A stretch of 64,000 nt of DNA from Apodemus sylvaticus (Eukaryota; Chordata; Mammalia; Rodentia; Muridae), in the NCBI RefSeq assembly GCF_947179515.1, contig NC_067473.1:84102013-84166012 (forward strand). The letters are read 5' to 3'. Of the stretch, positions 1-12,609 are shown one piece after another. Numbering within the stretch: the stretch's first letter is position 1; every line of letters begins with the position of its first letter. The position numbers and the translations under genes are program-made. Below the pieces are notes generated by a model, which searched no databases, had not been told where the DNA came from, and saw only the letters and a program-made list of their open reading frames with translations.

Positions 1-44
1 TTCCTGATCACATGCGCTCGTTGCCACTCACCAATAAACTTATA

Positions 45-550
45 AAGTTCAGATTCTAAAAGGCAAGCTTATAGGGCCCAGAGGAGTTGAGGACACAAGA
101 ACAAGGCTCACACAATCAACTAAGCAGGGCTCATGCTCATAGGGGCTCACAGAGACTGAAGCAACAAACATGGACCCTGTATGGGTCTGAGCTAGGAACT
201 CTGCATATACCTTATGGTTGAATATTTTTATGTCCTTGTGGGACTCCTGACAGTGGGAGTTGGGGCTCTTTCTGAATCTTTTGCTTGTACATGGGACCCT
301 TTTCCTCACACTGGGTTTTCTCATCCAGCCTTGATATAAGGGTTTGTGCCTAGTCTTTCTGTAACTTGCTATGCAAAGTTCAGTTGATATCTCTGGGAGA
401 CTTGTTCTATTTGGAGGGGGATGGGGAGAGAAAAAGAGGAGAAGTGGATCCTGGGTGTGGAGAGAAGGCGGAGAGAAGGAGTGGAAGGGGTGGAAGGTGG
501 AGAAATTGTCATTGGGATGTAATATATGGGAGATCAATTTAAAAAAATAT
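45..550 (+). mobile_element. Old LINE-1 (Lx-like) 3'UTR fragment
   Basis: The sequence reads like the long 3'UTR of older murine L1/Lx elements on the plus strand: a 'gggctcacagagactgaag' stretch, 'gggactcctgacagtggg', then a G- and A-rich purine segment around 410-510 and the terminal 'gggatgtaatatatgggag' before an A-rich tail. The minus-strand open frame over this region is a shadow of it. No ORF2 sequence is visible upstream, so the copy is 5'-truncated or runs off the window. The assignment rests on recognising the family by eye. Confidence 0.7.
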
Positions 551-567
551 GAACAAAGAAAGAATAA

Positions 568-638
568 GGAGGGGGAGAGGATGGAGGGAGGGAAGAAAGG
601 AAGAAAGGAAGAAAGGAAGAAAGGAAGGAAGGAAGGAA

Positions 639-704
<66 letters not shown>

Positions 705-708
705 AAAA
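568..708 (+). repeat. (GGAA)n/(GAAA)n purine microsatellite
   Basis: An uninterrupted polypurine tract directly follows the A-rich 3' end of the L1 3'UTR. It changes from GGAAG-type units to a run of about 15 GAAA units, which suggests growth of a retroelement A-tail. Open frames over it (Lys/Arg/Glu-rich on plus, Phe/Leu/Ser-rich on minus) are translated repeat and not genes. Confidence 0.95.
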
Positions 709-1909
709 GCTTTGTCAACCTACTCAAGTGCATGACCCAATAGATAAGAGTCATCTGTGAAAATCTGTACTGTTAACAAGAAAGGAAAGGGCTTTGGGTC
801 CAGATAGTAGTTACTGAACTGAACAAGAAGTCTCCTTTCAGTGTAAACCACTAAGTTCAATTTTATAGAATAATAAATGTCTTTTGTGTGTACACTAAAT
901 TGCCATGTGCTGTTTGAGTTCATGAAGAATTTGACTCTGGAGATGGAATTTGACTTTCCCACTTCAGACACAAGTATATTTCATCTCAAAATGTCCTTCA
1001 CAGTCCCCTTTCCTGAGCTGTGCTCCTCTCCTGACTCTGTGACAGGCAGAAAGAAGAACAGGGCAGCGAAAGAGTAAAGGCACTGTGACTATTATTTATC
1101 TCATGGTTAACATTTAATCTCTATCTGCTACTCACACTCATTCAAGAGCCAAGCAGGGTTATGGCAGATTGGTCATGAGAGATAATGCTATGTACTCTCT
1201 TCTGTTTTCTGTGAGGTTGACCTGGGCACTAACCAAGGCCCATAGTGTTGACAATGCATACAGAGCAATATAAATTTATTATGTGTGCAGTTTGGGTTCA
1301 GCTTTCTGTTATTAAGGTTGAATTGCATGTCCTGTCTTCCAAGTCAAACAGTGTCCAAGTCAACCATCAACAGTGTTACCTTGTGACAGGTTATCACAGA
1401 CAGGCTTGCCCACTGTGCACTTATTCATGTTATTATGTTTCATAAGATGGCTGGGTGCTTTACCAGAATAGAGAAGAAAACTGGAAAATTTAAATTACAG
1501 ATGCCTAAGCACCTTATCTAAGGTGTGTAAAATATCAAATTTCAGTATGTTGATATCAAACAAATTATTGGATTATTTTTCAAAATAATTATGAGACCTG
1601 GCTCAAAGAACAAAAATGTATGCCTAATTAACATTTATTTAACTGTTTGGTTTTTATTTAAATATACACAGTACTTAAAAGTACCAGACTCATAAAACTA
1701 ACCTTCGGGGTGTTTCATAACCATACTCTGAGGTTGTACTAATGAGGTCAGGAAGATTAAAAGGGAGTATATTTTCCCCCTTGACATCTAAGGTTAAGTA
1801 AGTCTCAAGGGATTGTGGGTATCTCTAAAAGAGTTCTATAATTGTCACCTATTCTGCTAAGGGAGGCCAAGGAGATCTCAACTGGTGAGGTCTAGCCAGT
1901 GTCTAACCT
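709..1909. other. Unique-looking intergenic DNA
   Basis: About 1.2 kb of A+T-rich sequence. Short frames at 877-1077 and 1245-1445 lack recognisable domains or splice-site context. I see no repeat family I can name with confidence and no gene. Confidence 0.5.
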
Positions 1910-2032
1910 AAAAGAAGAAAGAAGGGATGGAGGAAGGAGGAAGGGAGAGAGGGGGGGGAGGAGAGAGAGGGATGGAGGAGAGAGGGGGGAAGAGAGAGGG
2001 GGGAGGAGAGAGAGGGAGGGAGGAGAGAGCAG
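1910..2032. repeat. GA-rich imperfect microsatellite
   Basis: Polypurine (GGAGAGAGG)-type tract with G-runs of 5-8 bases. It explains the Pro/Ser/Leu-rich minus-strand frame at 1908-2093. Confidence 0.9.
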
Positions 2033-2239
2033 GGAAGATGCACAGAACAAGTGGTAAGAGGAAGTCTAGGGAGGAGTTAGATGTTCCTCTCAAACCCAGG
2101 TGACTCCTGGGGACAAGCTTTACAAGTGACCTTGACAGTAAAACATAAAATGGTGAATTTTGGCTACCTTATGATCTTAAACACAGCAGGAAAGTATCGT
2201 GAAAGAATTAAGATCACTGATGTGCATCTCTGACAGTTT

Positions 2240-2246
2240 AAGAGAT
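2240..2246 (+). repeat. Target-site duplication, left copy (L1 A)
   Basis: AAGAGAT, repeated at 7534-7540 just after the A-tail. It sets the 5' boundary of copy A, but it is short enough that chance cannot be excluded. Confidence 0.55.
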
Positions 2247-2629
2247 CACACCAGCAGACTGGGAGCACACAACTTGCTCCGGTGGGACAGAGCTTAGGTT
2301 CCAGTCCTGAGGCCTCTGGCGGGAGCTCTCAGATCTCCACTTCTGGATCCAGAACAGCCTGGGCTGCAACACCACATCTCCAGGTCCTGCAAGAGGCAAG
2401 AGGGGCATCCAGGAGGCCGGCTGGGAGGAGTCAGTGTGCTCTGGTGAGTCCAGCAGGCCCCTGTGGGAGCCTTCAGGTGTCTGCTTCCGGATCTGAACAG
2501 CCTGGGCCACAGCACCCTGTCTCCAGGCAGTGCAGGAGGTCAGCTGTGCACCAGAGGCCACCTGGGAAGAGGCAGCTTGCATTGGTGAGTCCAGCATTGA
2601 CAAGACCAACTAACACCAGTGAGAACTAG
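2247..2629 (+). promoter_or_regulatory. LINE-1 5'UTR / internal promoter region (copy A)
   Basis: G+C-rich leader preceding ORF1. It holds one unit of a sequence that occurs twice in copy C, and that unit itself consists of two diverged halves: 'cttaggttccagtcctgagg...ctccaggtcctg' then 'ggtgagtccagcaggccc...ctccaggcagtgcagg'. In murine L1s promoter activity lies in this region and acts from inside the element. That it once drove transcription here is inferred from position. No TATA box is seen, as expected for this promoter class. Confidence 0.75.
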
Positions 2630-3830
2630 ATGGCAAAAGGCAAATGCGGGAATGTCACTAACAGAAATCAAGGCAATATGGCAGCATCTGAACCCAATTC
2701 TCCTTTAACAGCATGTCCTGGATACCTCATCACACCAGTAAAACAAGATTTGGATTTAAAATCACTGGTAATGATGCTGGTACAGGAACACATGAAGGAT
2801 ATACTTAAAGAAATTCAGGAGAAAATGGATCAAAAGTTAGAAGCCCTTACAAGGGAAACACAAAAATCATTGAAAGAAATTCAGGAGAATACAAAAGCCA
2901 ATAAGGAGGAAACGCAAAAATCACTTAAAGAAATACAGGAAAACTTTGGTCAACAGGCTGAGGTCATGAAAGAGGAAACACAAAAATCTCTTAAAGAATT
3001 ACAGGAAAGCACAAACACGCAAGTGAAGGAGCTAAGCAAAACCATCCAGGATCTAAAATCAGAAGTAGAAACAACTAAGAAAACTCAAAGGAAGACAATT
3101 TTGGAGATAGAAAGCCTTGGGAAGAAATCAGGGGACATAGATACAAATATCAACAACAGAATACAAGAGATAGAAGAAAGAATCTCAGATGCTGAAGATA
3201 CCATAGAAACCATGGACTCAACAGTTAAAGAAAATGCAAAATGCAAAAAGCTTGTAACCCAAAATATCCAGGAAATCCAGGACACAATGAGAAGACCAAA
3301 CCTAAGGATTATAGGCATAGATGAGAGTGAAGATTTACAACTTAAAGGGCCAGCAAACATCTTCAATAAAATTATGGAAGAAAACTTCCCTAACCTAAAG
3401 AGAGAGATGCCCATGAATATACAAGAAGCCTACAGAACTCCAAACAGACTGGACCAGAAGAGAAATACCTTCCGTCACATAATAATCAAAACACCAAATG
3501 TACTAAACAAAGAATATTAAAGGCAGTAAGAGAGAAAGGCCAAGTAACATATAAAGAAAGACCTATCAGAATCACAGCAGACTTTTCACCTGAGACTATG
3601 AAGGCTAGAAGATACCGGTCAGATTCATGCAGACTCTAAGAGAACACAAATGCCAGCCAAAACTACTATACCCAGCAAAACTCTCAATCACCATAGATGG
3701 AGAAACTAAGATATTCCATGACAAAACCAAGTTTACCCAATATCTATCCACAAACCCAGCACTACAAAGGATAATAGGAGGAAAACACCAATACAAGGAG
3801 GGAAACTTCACCCTGGAAAAAGCAAGATAG
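2630..3830 (+). pseudogene. LINE-1 ORF1 (RNA-binding protein), frameshifted
   Basis: ORF1p is the L1 RNA chaperone that coats L1 RNA in a cytoplasmic ribonucleoprotein. The frame opens at ATG 2630, gives a long coiled coil with repeated 14-residue units of the KEETQKSLKEIQEN type, then the RRM-like segment starting near RRPNLRIIGIDESED. It ends early at 3518-3520 because 4 nt are missing compared with copy C (a lost AAAG just after 'ctaaacaaag'). The rest of the C-terminal domain continues in another frame to the old stop at 3828-3830. The N-terminal ATG is in frame here, unlike in copy C. The 296-residue product would lack the end of the RRM region and the whole C-terminal domain, so it should not form functional RNP. 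Confidence 0.93.
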
Positions 3831-3891
3831 TAACCTTCTCTGATCAAACCCCAAAGAAGATAACCACTCAAATATAAAAATAACATCGAAA

Positions 3892-6800
3892 ATGACAGGA
3901 AGTAATAATCACTATTCCTTAATATCTCTTAACATCAATGGACTCAATGCCCTAATAAAAAGACATAGACTAACCGACTGGATACATAAACAGGACCCTA
4001 CATTTTGCTGCATACAGGAAACACACCTCAGGGTCAAAGGCAAACACTACCTTAGAGTAAGATATATATAGAACAATCTATCCTAAAGCAAAAGAATATA
4101 CCTTTTTCTCAGCACCTCGTGGTACCTTCTCCAAAATTGACCATATAATTGGTCACAAGACAGACCTCAACAAATATAAGAAGATCGAACTAATCCCATG
4201 CCTCCTATCAGATCACTATGGAGTAAAAGGGGTCTTCAATAGCAACAGAAAACCCACATACACGTGGAAACTGAACAATATTCTACTCAATGATACCCTG
4301 GTCAAGGAAGAAATAAAGAAATTAAAGACTTTTAAGAACTTAATGAAAATGGAGACACATCATACCCAAATCTATGGGACACAATGAAAGCAGTAGTAAG
4401 AGGAAAACTCATAGCCCTGAGTGCCTCCAAAAAGAAAATGGAGAGAGCATACACTAACAGCTTAATAACACACCTGAAAGCCCTGGAACAAAAAGAAGCT
4501 ATTTCACCCAAGAGGAGTAGAAGGCAGGAAATCATCAAACTCAGGGCCGAAATCAATCAAGTAGAAACAAAGAGAACCATACAAAGAATCAATAAAACCA
4601 GGAGCTGGTTCTTTGAGAAAATCAACAAGATAGATAAACCCTTAGCCACACTAACCAAAGGACACAGAGACAGTATCCAGATTAACAAACTTAGAAATGA
4701 AAAGGGAGATATAACAACAGAAACTGAGGAAATTCAAAAAATCATTAGATCCTACTACAAAAGTCTATACTCAACACAACTGGAGAATCTGGAGGAAATG
4801 GAAAGTTTCCTAGACAGAAATCTGACACCAAAACTAAATCAGGATCAGATAGATCATCTAAACAGTCCCATAACCCCTCAAGAAATAAAAAGGGTCATAG
4901 AAAGTCTCCCAACCAAAAAAAAAACAGGGACCAGATAGCTTCAGTGCAGAGTTCTATCAGACCTTCATAGAAGACCTAACACCAATACTCTTCAAACTAT
5001 TCCACAAAATAGAGACAGAAGGAACTCTACCCAACTCCTTCTATGAAGCCACAATTACGCTGATACCAAAACCACACAAAGATCCAACAAACAAAGAGAA
5101 CTTCAGGCCAATTTCTCTTATGAATATTGACGCAAAAATACTTAATAAAATTCTTGCCAACCGAATCCAAGAACACATGAAAACGATCATCCACCATGAT
5201 CAAGTAGGATTCACCCCAGGGATGCATGGATGGTTCAATATAAGGAAATCCATCAATGCTATCCACTACATAAACAAACTCAAAGAAAAAAAAAACATAT
5301 GATCATCTCATTGGATGCAGAAAAAGCATTTGACAAAATTCAGCATCCTTTCATGCTAAAAGTCTTGGAAAGACCAGGAATTCGAGGCCCATACCTAAAC
5401 ATCATTAAAGCAATATACAGCAAACCGGTAGCCAACATCAAACTAAATGGAGAGAAACTTGAAGCAATCCCACTAAAATCAGGGACTAGACAAGGCTGTC
5501 GTCTCTCTCCATATCTTTTCAATATCGTACTTGAAGTTCTAGCTAGAGCAATTAGACAACATAAGGAGGTCAAGGGGATACAAATTGGAAAGGAAGAAGT
5601 GAAATTATCACTATTTAAAGATGACATGATAGTCTACTTAAGTGACCCGAAAACCTCCACCAGGTAGCCTTCATATACTCAAAGGATAAGCAGGCTGAGA
5701 AAGAAGTTAGGGAAATGACACCCTTCACAATAGCCACAAACAATATAAAGTATCTTGGTGTGACTCTAACCAAACAAGTGAAAGATCTATATGACAAGAA
5801 CTTCAGGTCTCTGAAGAAGGAAATCGAAGAAGACCTCAGAAAATGGAAAAATCTGCCATGCTCATGGATCGGCAGGATTAATGTAGTTAAAATGGCCATC
5901 TTGCCAAAAACAATCTACAGATTCAATGCAATCCCCATCAAAATCCCAACTCAGTTCTTCACAGAGTTAGAAAAAGCAAGTCTCAAATTCATCTGGAATA
6001 ACAAAAAACCCAGGATAGCTAAAACTATTCTCAACAACAAAAGAAATTCTGGGGGAATCAGTATCCCTGACTTCAAGCAATACTACAGAGCAATAGTGTT
6101 AAAAACTGCATGGTATTGGCTCAGTGACAGACAAGTGGACCAATGGAATAGAATTGAAGATCCAGAAATGAACCCACACACCTATGGTCACTTGATCTTC
6201 GACAATGGAGCCAAAAACATCCAGTGGAAAAAAGATAGCCTTTTCAACAAATGGTGCTAGTTCAATTGGAGGTCAGCATTCAGAAGAATGCGAATTGATC
6301 CATTCTTATCTCCATGTACTAAACTTCACTCCAAGTGGATCAAGGACCTCCATGTAAAAACCAGACACACTGAAACTAATAGAAAAGAAACTGGGGAAGA
6401 TCCTAGAGGGCATGGGCATGGGGGAAAAGTTCCTGAACAGATCACCAATAGCTTATGCTCTAAGATCAAGAATTGACAAATGGGACCTCATAAAATTACA
6501 AAGTTTCTGTAAGGCAAAGGACACTGTTAAAAGGACAAAATGGCAACCATCATTTGGGAAAGGATATTCACCAACCCTACATCTGAAAGAGGGCTAATAT
6601 CCAATATATACAAAGAACTCAAGAAGTTAGACCCCAGGGAACCAAATAACCCTATTAAAAATAGGGTACAGATCTAAACAAAGAATTTTCACCTGAAGAA
6701 ATTCGGATGGCCGAGAGGCACCTTAAGAAGTGCTCAACATCATTAGTCATTAAGGAACTGCAGATCAAAACAACCCTGAGATTTCACCTTACACCAGTCA

Positions 6801-7272
6801 GAATGGCTAAGGTCAAAAACTCAGGAGACAGCAGGTATTGGCGAGGATGTGGACAAAGAGGAACACTCCTCCACTTCTGGTGGGGCTGTAAGATGGTACA
6901 ACCACTTTGGAAATCAGTCTGGCGGTTCCTCAGAAAACTGCTTATGACACTTCCAGAGGACCCTGCTATACCTCTCATGGGCATATACCCAAAGGATTCC
7001 CTGGCATGCAATAAAGACACATGCTCCATTATGTTCATAGCAGCCTTATTTATAATAGCCAGAAGCTGGAAAAAAAACAGATGTCCCTCAAAGGAGGAAT
7101 GGATACAGAAAATGTGGTATATTACACAATGGAATACTACTCAGCAATTAGAAACAATAAATTCACAAAATTTTTAGGCAAATGGTTTGATCTGGAAAAT
7201 ATCATCCTAAGTGAGGTAACCCAGTCACAAAAGAATACACATGGAATGCAATCTCTGAGAAGTGGATATTAA
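3892..7272 (+). pseudogene. LINE-1 ORF2 (endonuclease/reverse transcriptase), degenerate
   Basis: ORF2p is the endonuclease and reverse transcriptase that makes L1, SINE and processed-pseudogene copies in the nucleus. The start is ATG 3892, 62 nt after the old ORF1 stop. The endonuclease start is recognisable (ISLNINGLN), but the sequence jumps at about 4060 from the Leu-Arg-Val region to the Tyr-Arg region near residue 185, losing about 125 codons that include the catalytic Asp/Asn pair. The RT domain is read in overlapping frames (4384-4938, 5120-5302, 5230-5667). Its active site reads FKDD at 5614-5625 in place of the usual FADD. About 80 nt are missing near 5664, a stop replaces a Trp codon near 6258, and the C-terminal Cys-rich region lies at about 6830-6900. 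The element is dead. Confidence 0.93.
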
Positions 7273-7717
7273 TTAGCCCAGAAGCCCTGAATACCCAAGG
7301 CACAAATCGCATAACAAATGACTCCCATGAAGAAGTATGGAGAAGGTCCTGATCCTGGAAAGGATTGATGTAGCATTGGAGGGAAATATAAGGACAGAGA
7401 AAAAAAGGAGGGAGTTGATTGGAGAATGGATGGAGAGAAAATGGTTTATGGGACATATGGGGAGGGGGGATCCAGGAAAGGGAAATCATTTGGAATGTAA
7501 ACAAAGAATATAGAAAATAAAAATATTAAAAAAAAGAGATGATACATCCTAACCCTAGGCTTCAGTCTATGTAAGATGCTGTGTAGACAACCATTCCTTA
7601 CTTATGATTTTCTTCCTGATAAGAAAAATACTGCCCAATGTAAGACACCATAATCTTACCTCAATTCAACATTGCAGTGCCTACCTGTAGCTAAGAAGTA
7701 CAAGCACAATACTGTTT

Positions 7718-7935
7718 GTTTAAAGATTTATTTGTTTATTTATGTATTTATTTAATTTTGTATTTTGTATTTAATGCATGAGTATACCATCATTGCTCTT
7801 TTCAGACACACCAGAAGAGGGCACAAGACCCCATTACAGATGGTTGTTAGCCAACACATGGTTGCGGGGAATTGAACTCAGGACCTCTGGAAGAGCAGTC
7901 AGTGCTCTTAACTGCTGAGCCATTTCTCCAGCCCC
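7718..7935 (-). mobile_element. B2 SINE
   Basis: Read on the minus strand it starts 'ggggctggagaaatggctca' and follows the B2 body (the 'gagttcaattcc' B-box region, 'caaccatctgtaatggggtc'), ending in an A/T-rich tail with TTTATT (AATAAA on the minus strand). B2 is a tRNA-derived, Pol III-transcribed rodent SINE mobilised by L1. Confidence 0.95.
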
Positions 7936-7958
7936 ACAATATTGTTTTAAAATAATAA

Positions 7959-7960
<2 letters not shown>

Positions 7961-8021
<61 letters not shown>

Positions 8022-8221
8022 GTCTCTATGTGTCTGTCTCTCTCGTCTCTCTCTGTCTGACTCTCTGTCTCTCTCTGTATGTTTGTCTCTCTCTGTGTGT
8101 GTCTCTCTCTCGGTCTGACTCTGTCTCTCTCTCTGTCTGATTCTCTCTGTCTCTCTCTGTCTCTCTGTCTCTTTGTCTCTCTGTCTCTCTCTGTCTCTGT
8201 CTCTCTCTCTCTGTCTCTCTG

Positions 8222-8294
<73 letters not shown>

Positions 8295-8295
8295 G
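7961..8295 (+). repeat. Long (TC)n tract ending in (CA)n
   Basis: About 320 bp of nearly pure polypyrimidine with TG interruptions, followed by (CA)8. It lies just beyond the 5' end of the minus-strand B2. The Arg/Glu and Ser/Leu frames over it are translation artefacts. Confidence 0.98.
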
Positions 8296-11200
8296 GAAGA
8301 ACTTCACACTGATTTCTATCCACTCCAACCTCTCTCAAATCACCTGAAAGCAGATCTTGATTAATCATTCTCAAGACCAGCCACGTGTGTGGGACTTTCC
8401 TGGGAATGGTTGGCCTACTTGTCCTTCTCTGTGTTAGACTGTGCTGTCCTCTGGAGTTCTCCTCCCCTCTCCTTCTGCCCTTCAGCTTCTATAAAGGATC
8501 CTACTGATGGGTCCCCAGATGCACTGTCCACCAGAATTTTGCTATAGCACCTTAATCCAGCTCTGGGAGCCCATCTCTTAAGAGTCTTTGAAACAGCAGT
8601 TCCTAGCCTCTGATCCCTCGCAATGCAGCAGGAAATAGCTAGAGTAGTCACATACCCCTAACTGCAGTTGCTTTTGATCTCTAAAAAACAGAATGAAGGA
8701 GCATTAGTTAAAGGGACATAGGTAGGTTAGGAATGCAAAAGTGAACTTTCTGAAATGAAATGGTAGTTCCTAATTTCTGAAAGACATTGCTGGGAGAAAC
8801 AGCTGGAAGGCAAGAGGGCAAGTATCTAGTCAGGATCAATATGGTAAAGGGGAGGACACAGGGGCCCTATACAATACCCAAGCCAATATCTGATGAGAGG
8901 ATTTTCAGCCTTACTCATCTCCCATCTGTAATGTATAAAGATGTTACTATTCTTTTCTCTGTGGACTGGTCTCTTTGTCTTCTTTCTTTACCAGTGGTTC
9001 AGTAACTTGTTCTTGCCAGAGAACCAAGCTCACCTAGACAATCACTGTCGCACATACCCCTCTTCCATTACATTGAGAAGGTTGTTGCTAATTGAGACTG
9101 AGATACTCTGTGTATTTGAAATTTATGCCTTCAAGGATCTTGGTTACACCCTGACACAGTGTCTGAGAGGGAGACAGCCATGTGTGGCAATCATATAATA
9201 GAGAACGTTAAGATAAATGCTGGATGGGAGGTTCAACCAATGACGGTTGGGGTCTGTGGAGGTGTTGCAAATGTTGCAGGGCTTTGTTTCAGTTCTTGAC
9301 TCTTTGAAGGAATGAATTCAATAAAGACACAGCCTGACATCTTGAGCCAAAGTTTACTAAGAAAAACAGCAGGTGTAAAGTGGAGCACAGCAAACAGTGA
9401 GACTTCGGAATGGGCTGCCCCCAAGGCAGAGAGCAACACAGAAGCTTCTGTGCTGCAGGACGTAAAGGCGTTCCTGTGAGTACTTATGATGTGTGCTGAA
9501 CTGGATCTCCTTTTAGGGTGCTTCTTCCATGATCCCCATTAACAAAAACCTGAAAAGGCATTAAAACTATAATGCTAATGTTAATATAACAAGGTCACAA
9601 ACCCATGCTAGTGTAGACATACGGGCTGACACAGTGAGGATAACCTCCCTACAGCTTCAAGGATATTCATCCACAGAGAGATAGCAGACACAGCTACCAA
9701 GATGCAATTACCACACATCTAAACTTCTTGTCTATAGGACAGGCTAGGCTTCTCCTCTATCTAGAATATGTGGAGGTTTTCTTATAAGTCATTCCATGAT
9801 CCTGTTGCTATTAGATACAAGAATATGGAACAGAGCAACAAGGCCTTGGGTATGTTCCTAGGGGAGAAGCAAAGAAGTGACTTCAGGTGTGAGCTGGAGC
9901 CTGGGGAGACCAGGGTCTGCTTTGCTGTTTTCCAAGAGTGCTGACCTCCCTCTTTTTGAGTCAGGTTGGCTACATCACACCTGCATCACACCTACATAAC
10001 ACATGCAATCACGCCTGATGCAAACCCATTTATTTCTCAACATTATTGTCCTCAGCATCACAATGATTTTTAAGTCACACATCTATTTTCCAATAATATG
10101 GGGAAAAGGGGTCCTTGGTATCATCTTGTATGGTAAGGAGCTAAGCCCATCTCTGTGCTGACTGAGAGGTGTGTCTGAGCCTGTAGTCATTGGATCTCAA
10201 GATTTCTTTAGTTTCATCTCTCCCCCAGTGAAGTTTACTGCTGAATGGGTTCTAAAATCACTGACACAGGCAGGCTGCCTAATTTCCCCCTCTCTTCACC
10301 TACAGTACTCAATGCTATTATCTTCCATACTCTCCATCATATTGAGCAATACCACTGAACTTGGAGGTTTGCCACTGTGACTGTACAAATTAGGAGCCTT
10401 CTGGGGTGAATCTGCCTAGCCCATAGGCTACCACACCAACAGTGAAGTCAGTTCCCAGCAAAAGGAAGTTTCTAAAGCAAATGAAGTCTGGAACTGACAA
10501 TTATCTGCATCCAACTCCACCTTTATCCCACATCTATAGCACCAATTAATTATTCCTGTGGCAACACAGACTTCAGATATGAACCACTATCTCAAGTCCC
10601 AGAGCTGATAGTAAACTGTATTAGGGGCCTAGAAAAAGCTCATATTATATGCCTTTTTATCTTTTTACTATATTTTAGTATATTTCAACTTTATTTTATT
10701 TAAATTTTGTATCTGTACTTGTTATTTCTCTTGTTACCTTTATAAAATTATTTCTCTATTTTTATTTTATAATTGGACTTTAAATTTTATTTTCTCTTTT
10801 TTACATTCTTTACTATTTATGTTCGTTCATTTCTCTTTGCTTCTTTTTCTTCATTTTGTTCTTGCTTTAATTTGTCCTATCTCTATTACTTTTACTTTCA
10901 TTAATTTCAACTTTATGGTTTTTATTCTACACTATATTTTCCCTTTTCTTTTCTGTGGTCAATCACAAGGTCGCAGTTGCCATTAACTCGTGTTAGTGCT
11001 GTTGTTTTTACAGTAGTTTATTTGCCATTTCCTAGGTGGGACTGGGGAAGTGAGACACTAAGAGGAGGCTGCTCACTAAGAACCCTTGTTAAACCAGGCT
11101 ACCTGATTCTCCCAGCCACTCAAGAGCTTCAAACCCTAGATATACCAGATCTAGCCCAGGACCCATATCTAGTGCCCAATACTAATCTGGTCAGCACTGC

Positions 11201-11489
11201 CCACACCACCCAAAACCTCTAGATTTGGACCAGGACATACTTTCTGTAACCCACCTTAACCCATGGTGTCTTCCCCCATCCATGCTATAGCCAAACATTA
11301 GGCCAAACCAAATCCATATATCTTGTGTTCTGTTTTATTGTACCCATATCAGAAACAGAACTAACAGAAGATATCCTCATACCCACATCTCATCACAAAA
11401 ATACAAATAGGAAAGATTGAGACACTAGTTCCCTTCAAAATTCACCATTCCTATAGAAATGTCTTCCAATGGGAATTACCTACATGAAC
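8296..11489. other. Intergenic DNA without a recognisable gene
   Basis: Roughly 3.2 kb. Short frames (8415-8651 minus, 9233-9439 minus, 10171-10380 plus, 10977-11222 plus) have no motif I recognise. 10630-10970 is very T-rich. 11000-11490 may be the eroded 5'UTR of the ancient L1 whose ORF1 begins afterwards. No intact feature is supported. Confidence 0.5.
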
Positions 11490-12609
11490 ACTGTGGTACA
11501 GGATTTAAAACAAAACAAAACAACAAAATCATCCACTTCATCAAAGAATTCAAGCAACTTAATAAAGACAAAAGTAAAAAAAAAAATAAATCAGTTGTAG
11601 GAAGTAATGATAAAAACCCAAGATTTGAACAGTGATTTCAATAAAGAAAAATATTAAAGAAAACTCAAGCTGAAATAAAACTTGAATGGAAAAACTCTGA
11701 ATAACACAATCAGAAAACTCAGATTAAATCTTTCCAAGTAGAATTGATAAAGTCAAAGAACTTTAAAGCAAGCAAAAACTATGAAAAAAAAAACCCACAA
11801 GAAAGGAACATGAAGGAAATGTGGGACACTAAGAAAGACAAAATATGTGAAGTATAGGCATAGATGAGGAAGAAGAATCCCAGGTTAATGTCATAGACCA
11901 GATCTTCAACAAGATTGTAGATGAAAACTTCTCCCAAACTAAAGGAAGACACTCACACATATATAAGAAGTAGACAATACCAAACATACCAGACCAGAAA
12001 ATAAACTCCCCATGGCATATCATAGTTAAAATACTAAATGTACAGAAAAAAAGAGAAAGTATTTCAAGCTATAAGAGAAAAACCACAAATCACATATAAA
12101 GGAAACCCAATCAGAATAACAGCTGTCTTTGTGGTAGAATCTTTAAAAGCCAGAAGCTCCCGGAGGTTACTCTCACTTCTAAAAGACCATGACCTCCAGC
12201 TTAGACTACCATCCTCAAGAAGCCATCTGACATAGTTGAAAAGAAAAGTAAAACTTCCATAATTCCAACAGGCCAAAACCACGCACACTCAAGAGGCCCA
12301 TCCTAAAGAGAATTTTGAGAATTTGAGAAGTCACACTTTGGTACTGAAGAGGTGAATAAGCATAGAAAAGAAACTGCAGAAAGAAAACAAAGCTATAATT
12401 ACTGAAACACAAAGTATGACTAAGAAAACAGGAAAAAAAACTTCAATCAACACACACCTTTTAATATTACCTTTAAACATTGACATCCTTGCTTTGTCTC
12501 CAAAAGGAAGACACAAATTGACTTAATGGATTAAGAAACAAAATCTATCTTTGTCTTATCTACAAGAAGCCCAGCTGTAAATATAGGCAAACATTTAAAG
12601 TAAAAGACT
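11490..12609 (+). mobile_element. Ancient LINE-1, segment 1 (ORF1 and ORF2 start)
   Basis: Highly diverged L1. 11500-11820 is A-rich coiled-coil-like ORF1. 11840-12240 aligns by eye with the ORF1 RRM and C-terminal domains of copies A and C ('aagtataggcatagatgagg', 'gagaaaaaccacaaatcacatataaagg'). 12470-12600 is the start of the ORF2 endonuclease. It resumes at 13600 with no loss of register, which proves the SFR1 retrocopy inserted into it. Confidence 0.8.
12601..12609 (+). repeat. Target-site duplication, left copy (SFR1 retrocopy)
   Basis: TAAAAGACT, repeated exactly at 13600-13608 after the A-rich tail of the retrocopy. Confidence 0.85.

Larger units (their letters stand above)
2247..7533 (+). 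mobile_element. LINE-1 copy A, near full length, inactive
   Basis: A 5.3 kb non-LTR retrotransposon in the order 5'UTR, ORF1, ORF2, 3'UTR, A-tail. The A-rich end is near 7518-7533. A short direct repeat AAGAGAT flanks it (2240-2246 and 7534-7540) and fits a target-site duplication, although 7 bp is short for L1. Compared with copy C it has a 4-nt loss in ORF1, about 375 nt missing from the endonuclease region, about 80 nt missing after the reverse transcriptase active site, and many frameshifts. Its 3'UTR differs from that of copies B and C and matches the terminal parts at 44264-44358 and 62134-62671, so at least two L1 subfamilies are present. Confidence 0.93.

Noticed and set aside
371..760. 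129-codon Lys/Arg-rich plus-strand frame
   Set aside because: It covers the L1 3'UTR purine segment and the (GAAA)n tract; no protein-like composition outside the repeat.
2282..2629. 115-codon plus-strand frame before L1 ORF1
   Set aside because: Lies in the L1 5'UTR. The matching region of copy C is not conserved as a coding frame, so it is a by-product of high G+C.
7847..8374. Long Arg/Glu-rich open frames of 114-175 codons on the minus strand
   Set aside because: They are translations of the (TC)n microsatellite plus B2 sequence. The same pattern recurs at 27172-27363 and 53986-54369.
8415..8651. 78-codon minus-strand frame of balanced composition
   Set aside because: Looks somewhat protein-like, but I could not link it to any family and there is no supporting splice or retrocopy evidence.
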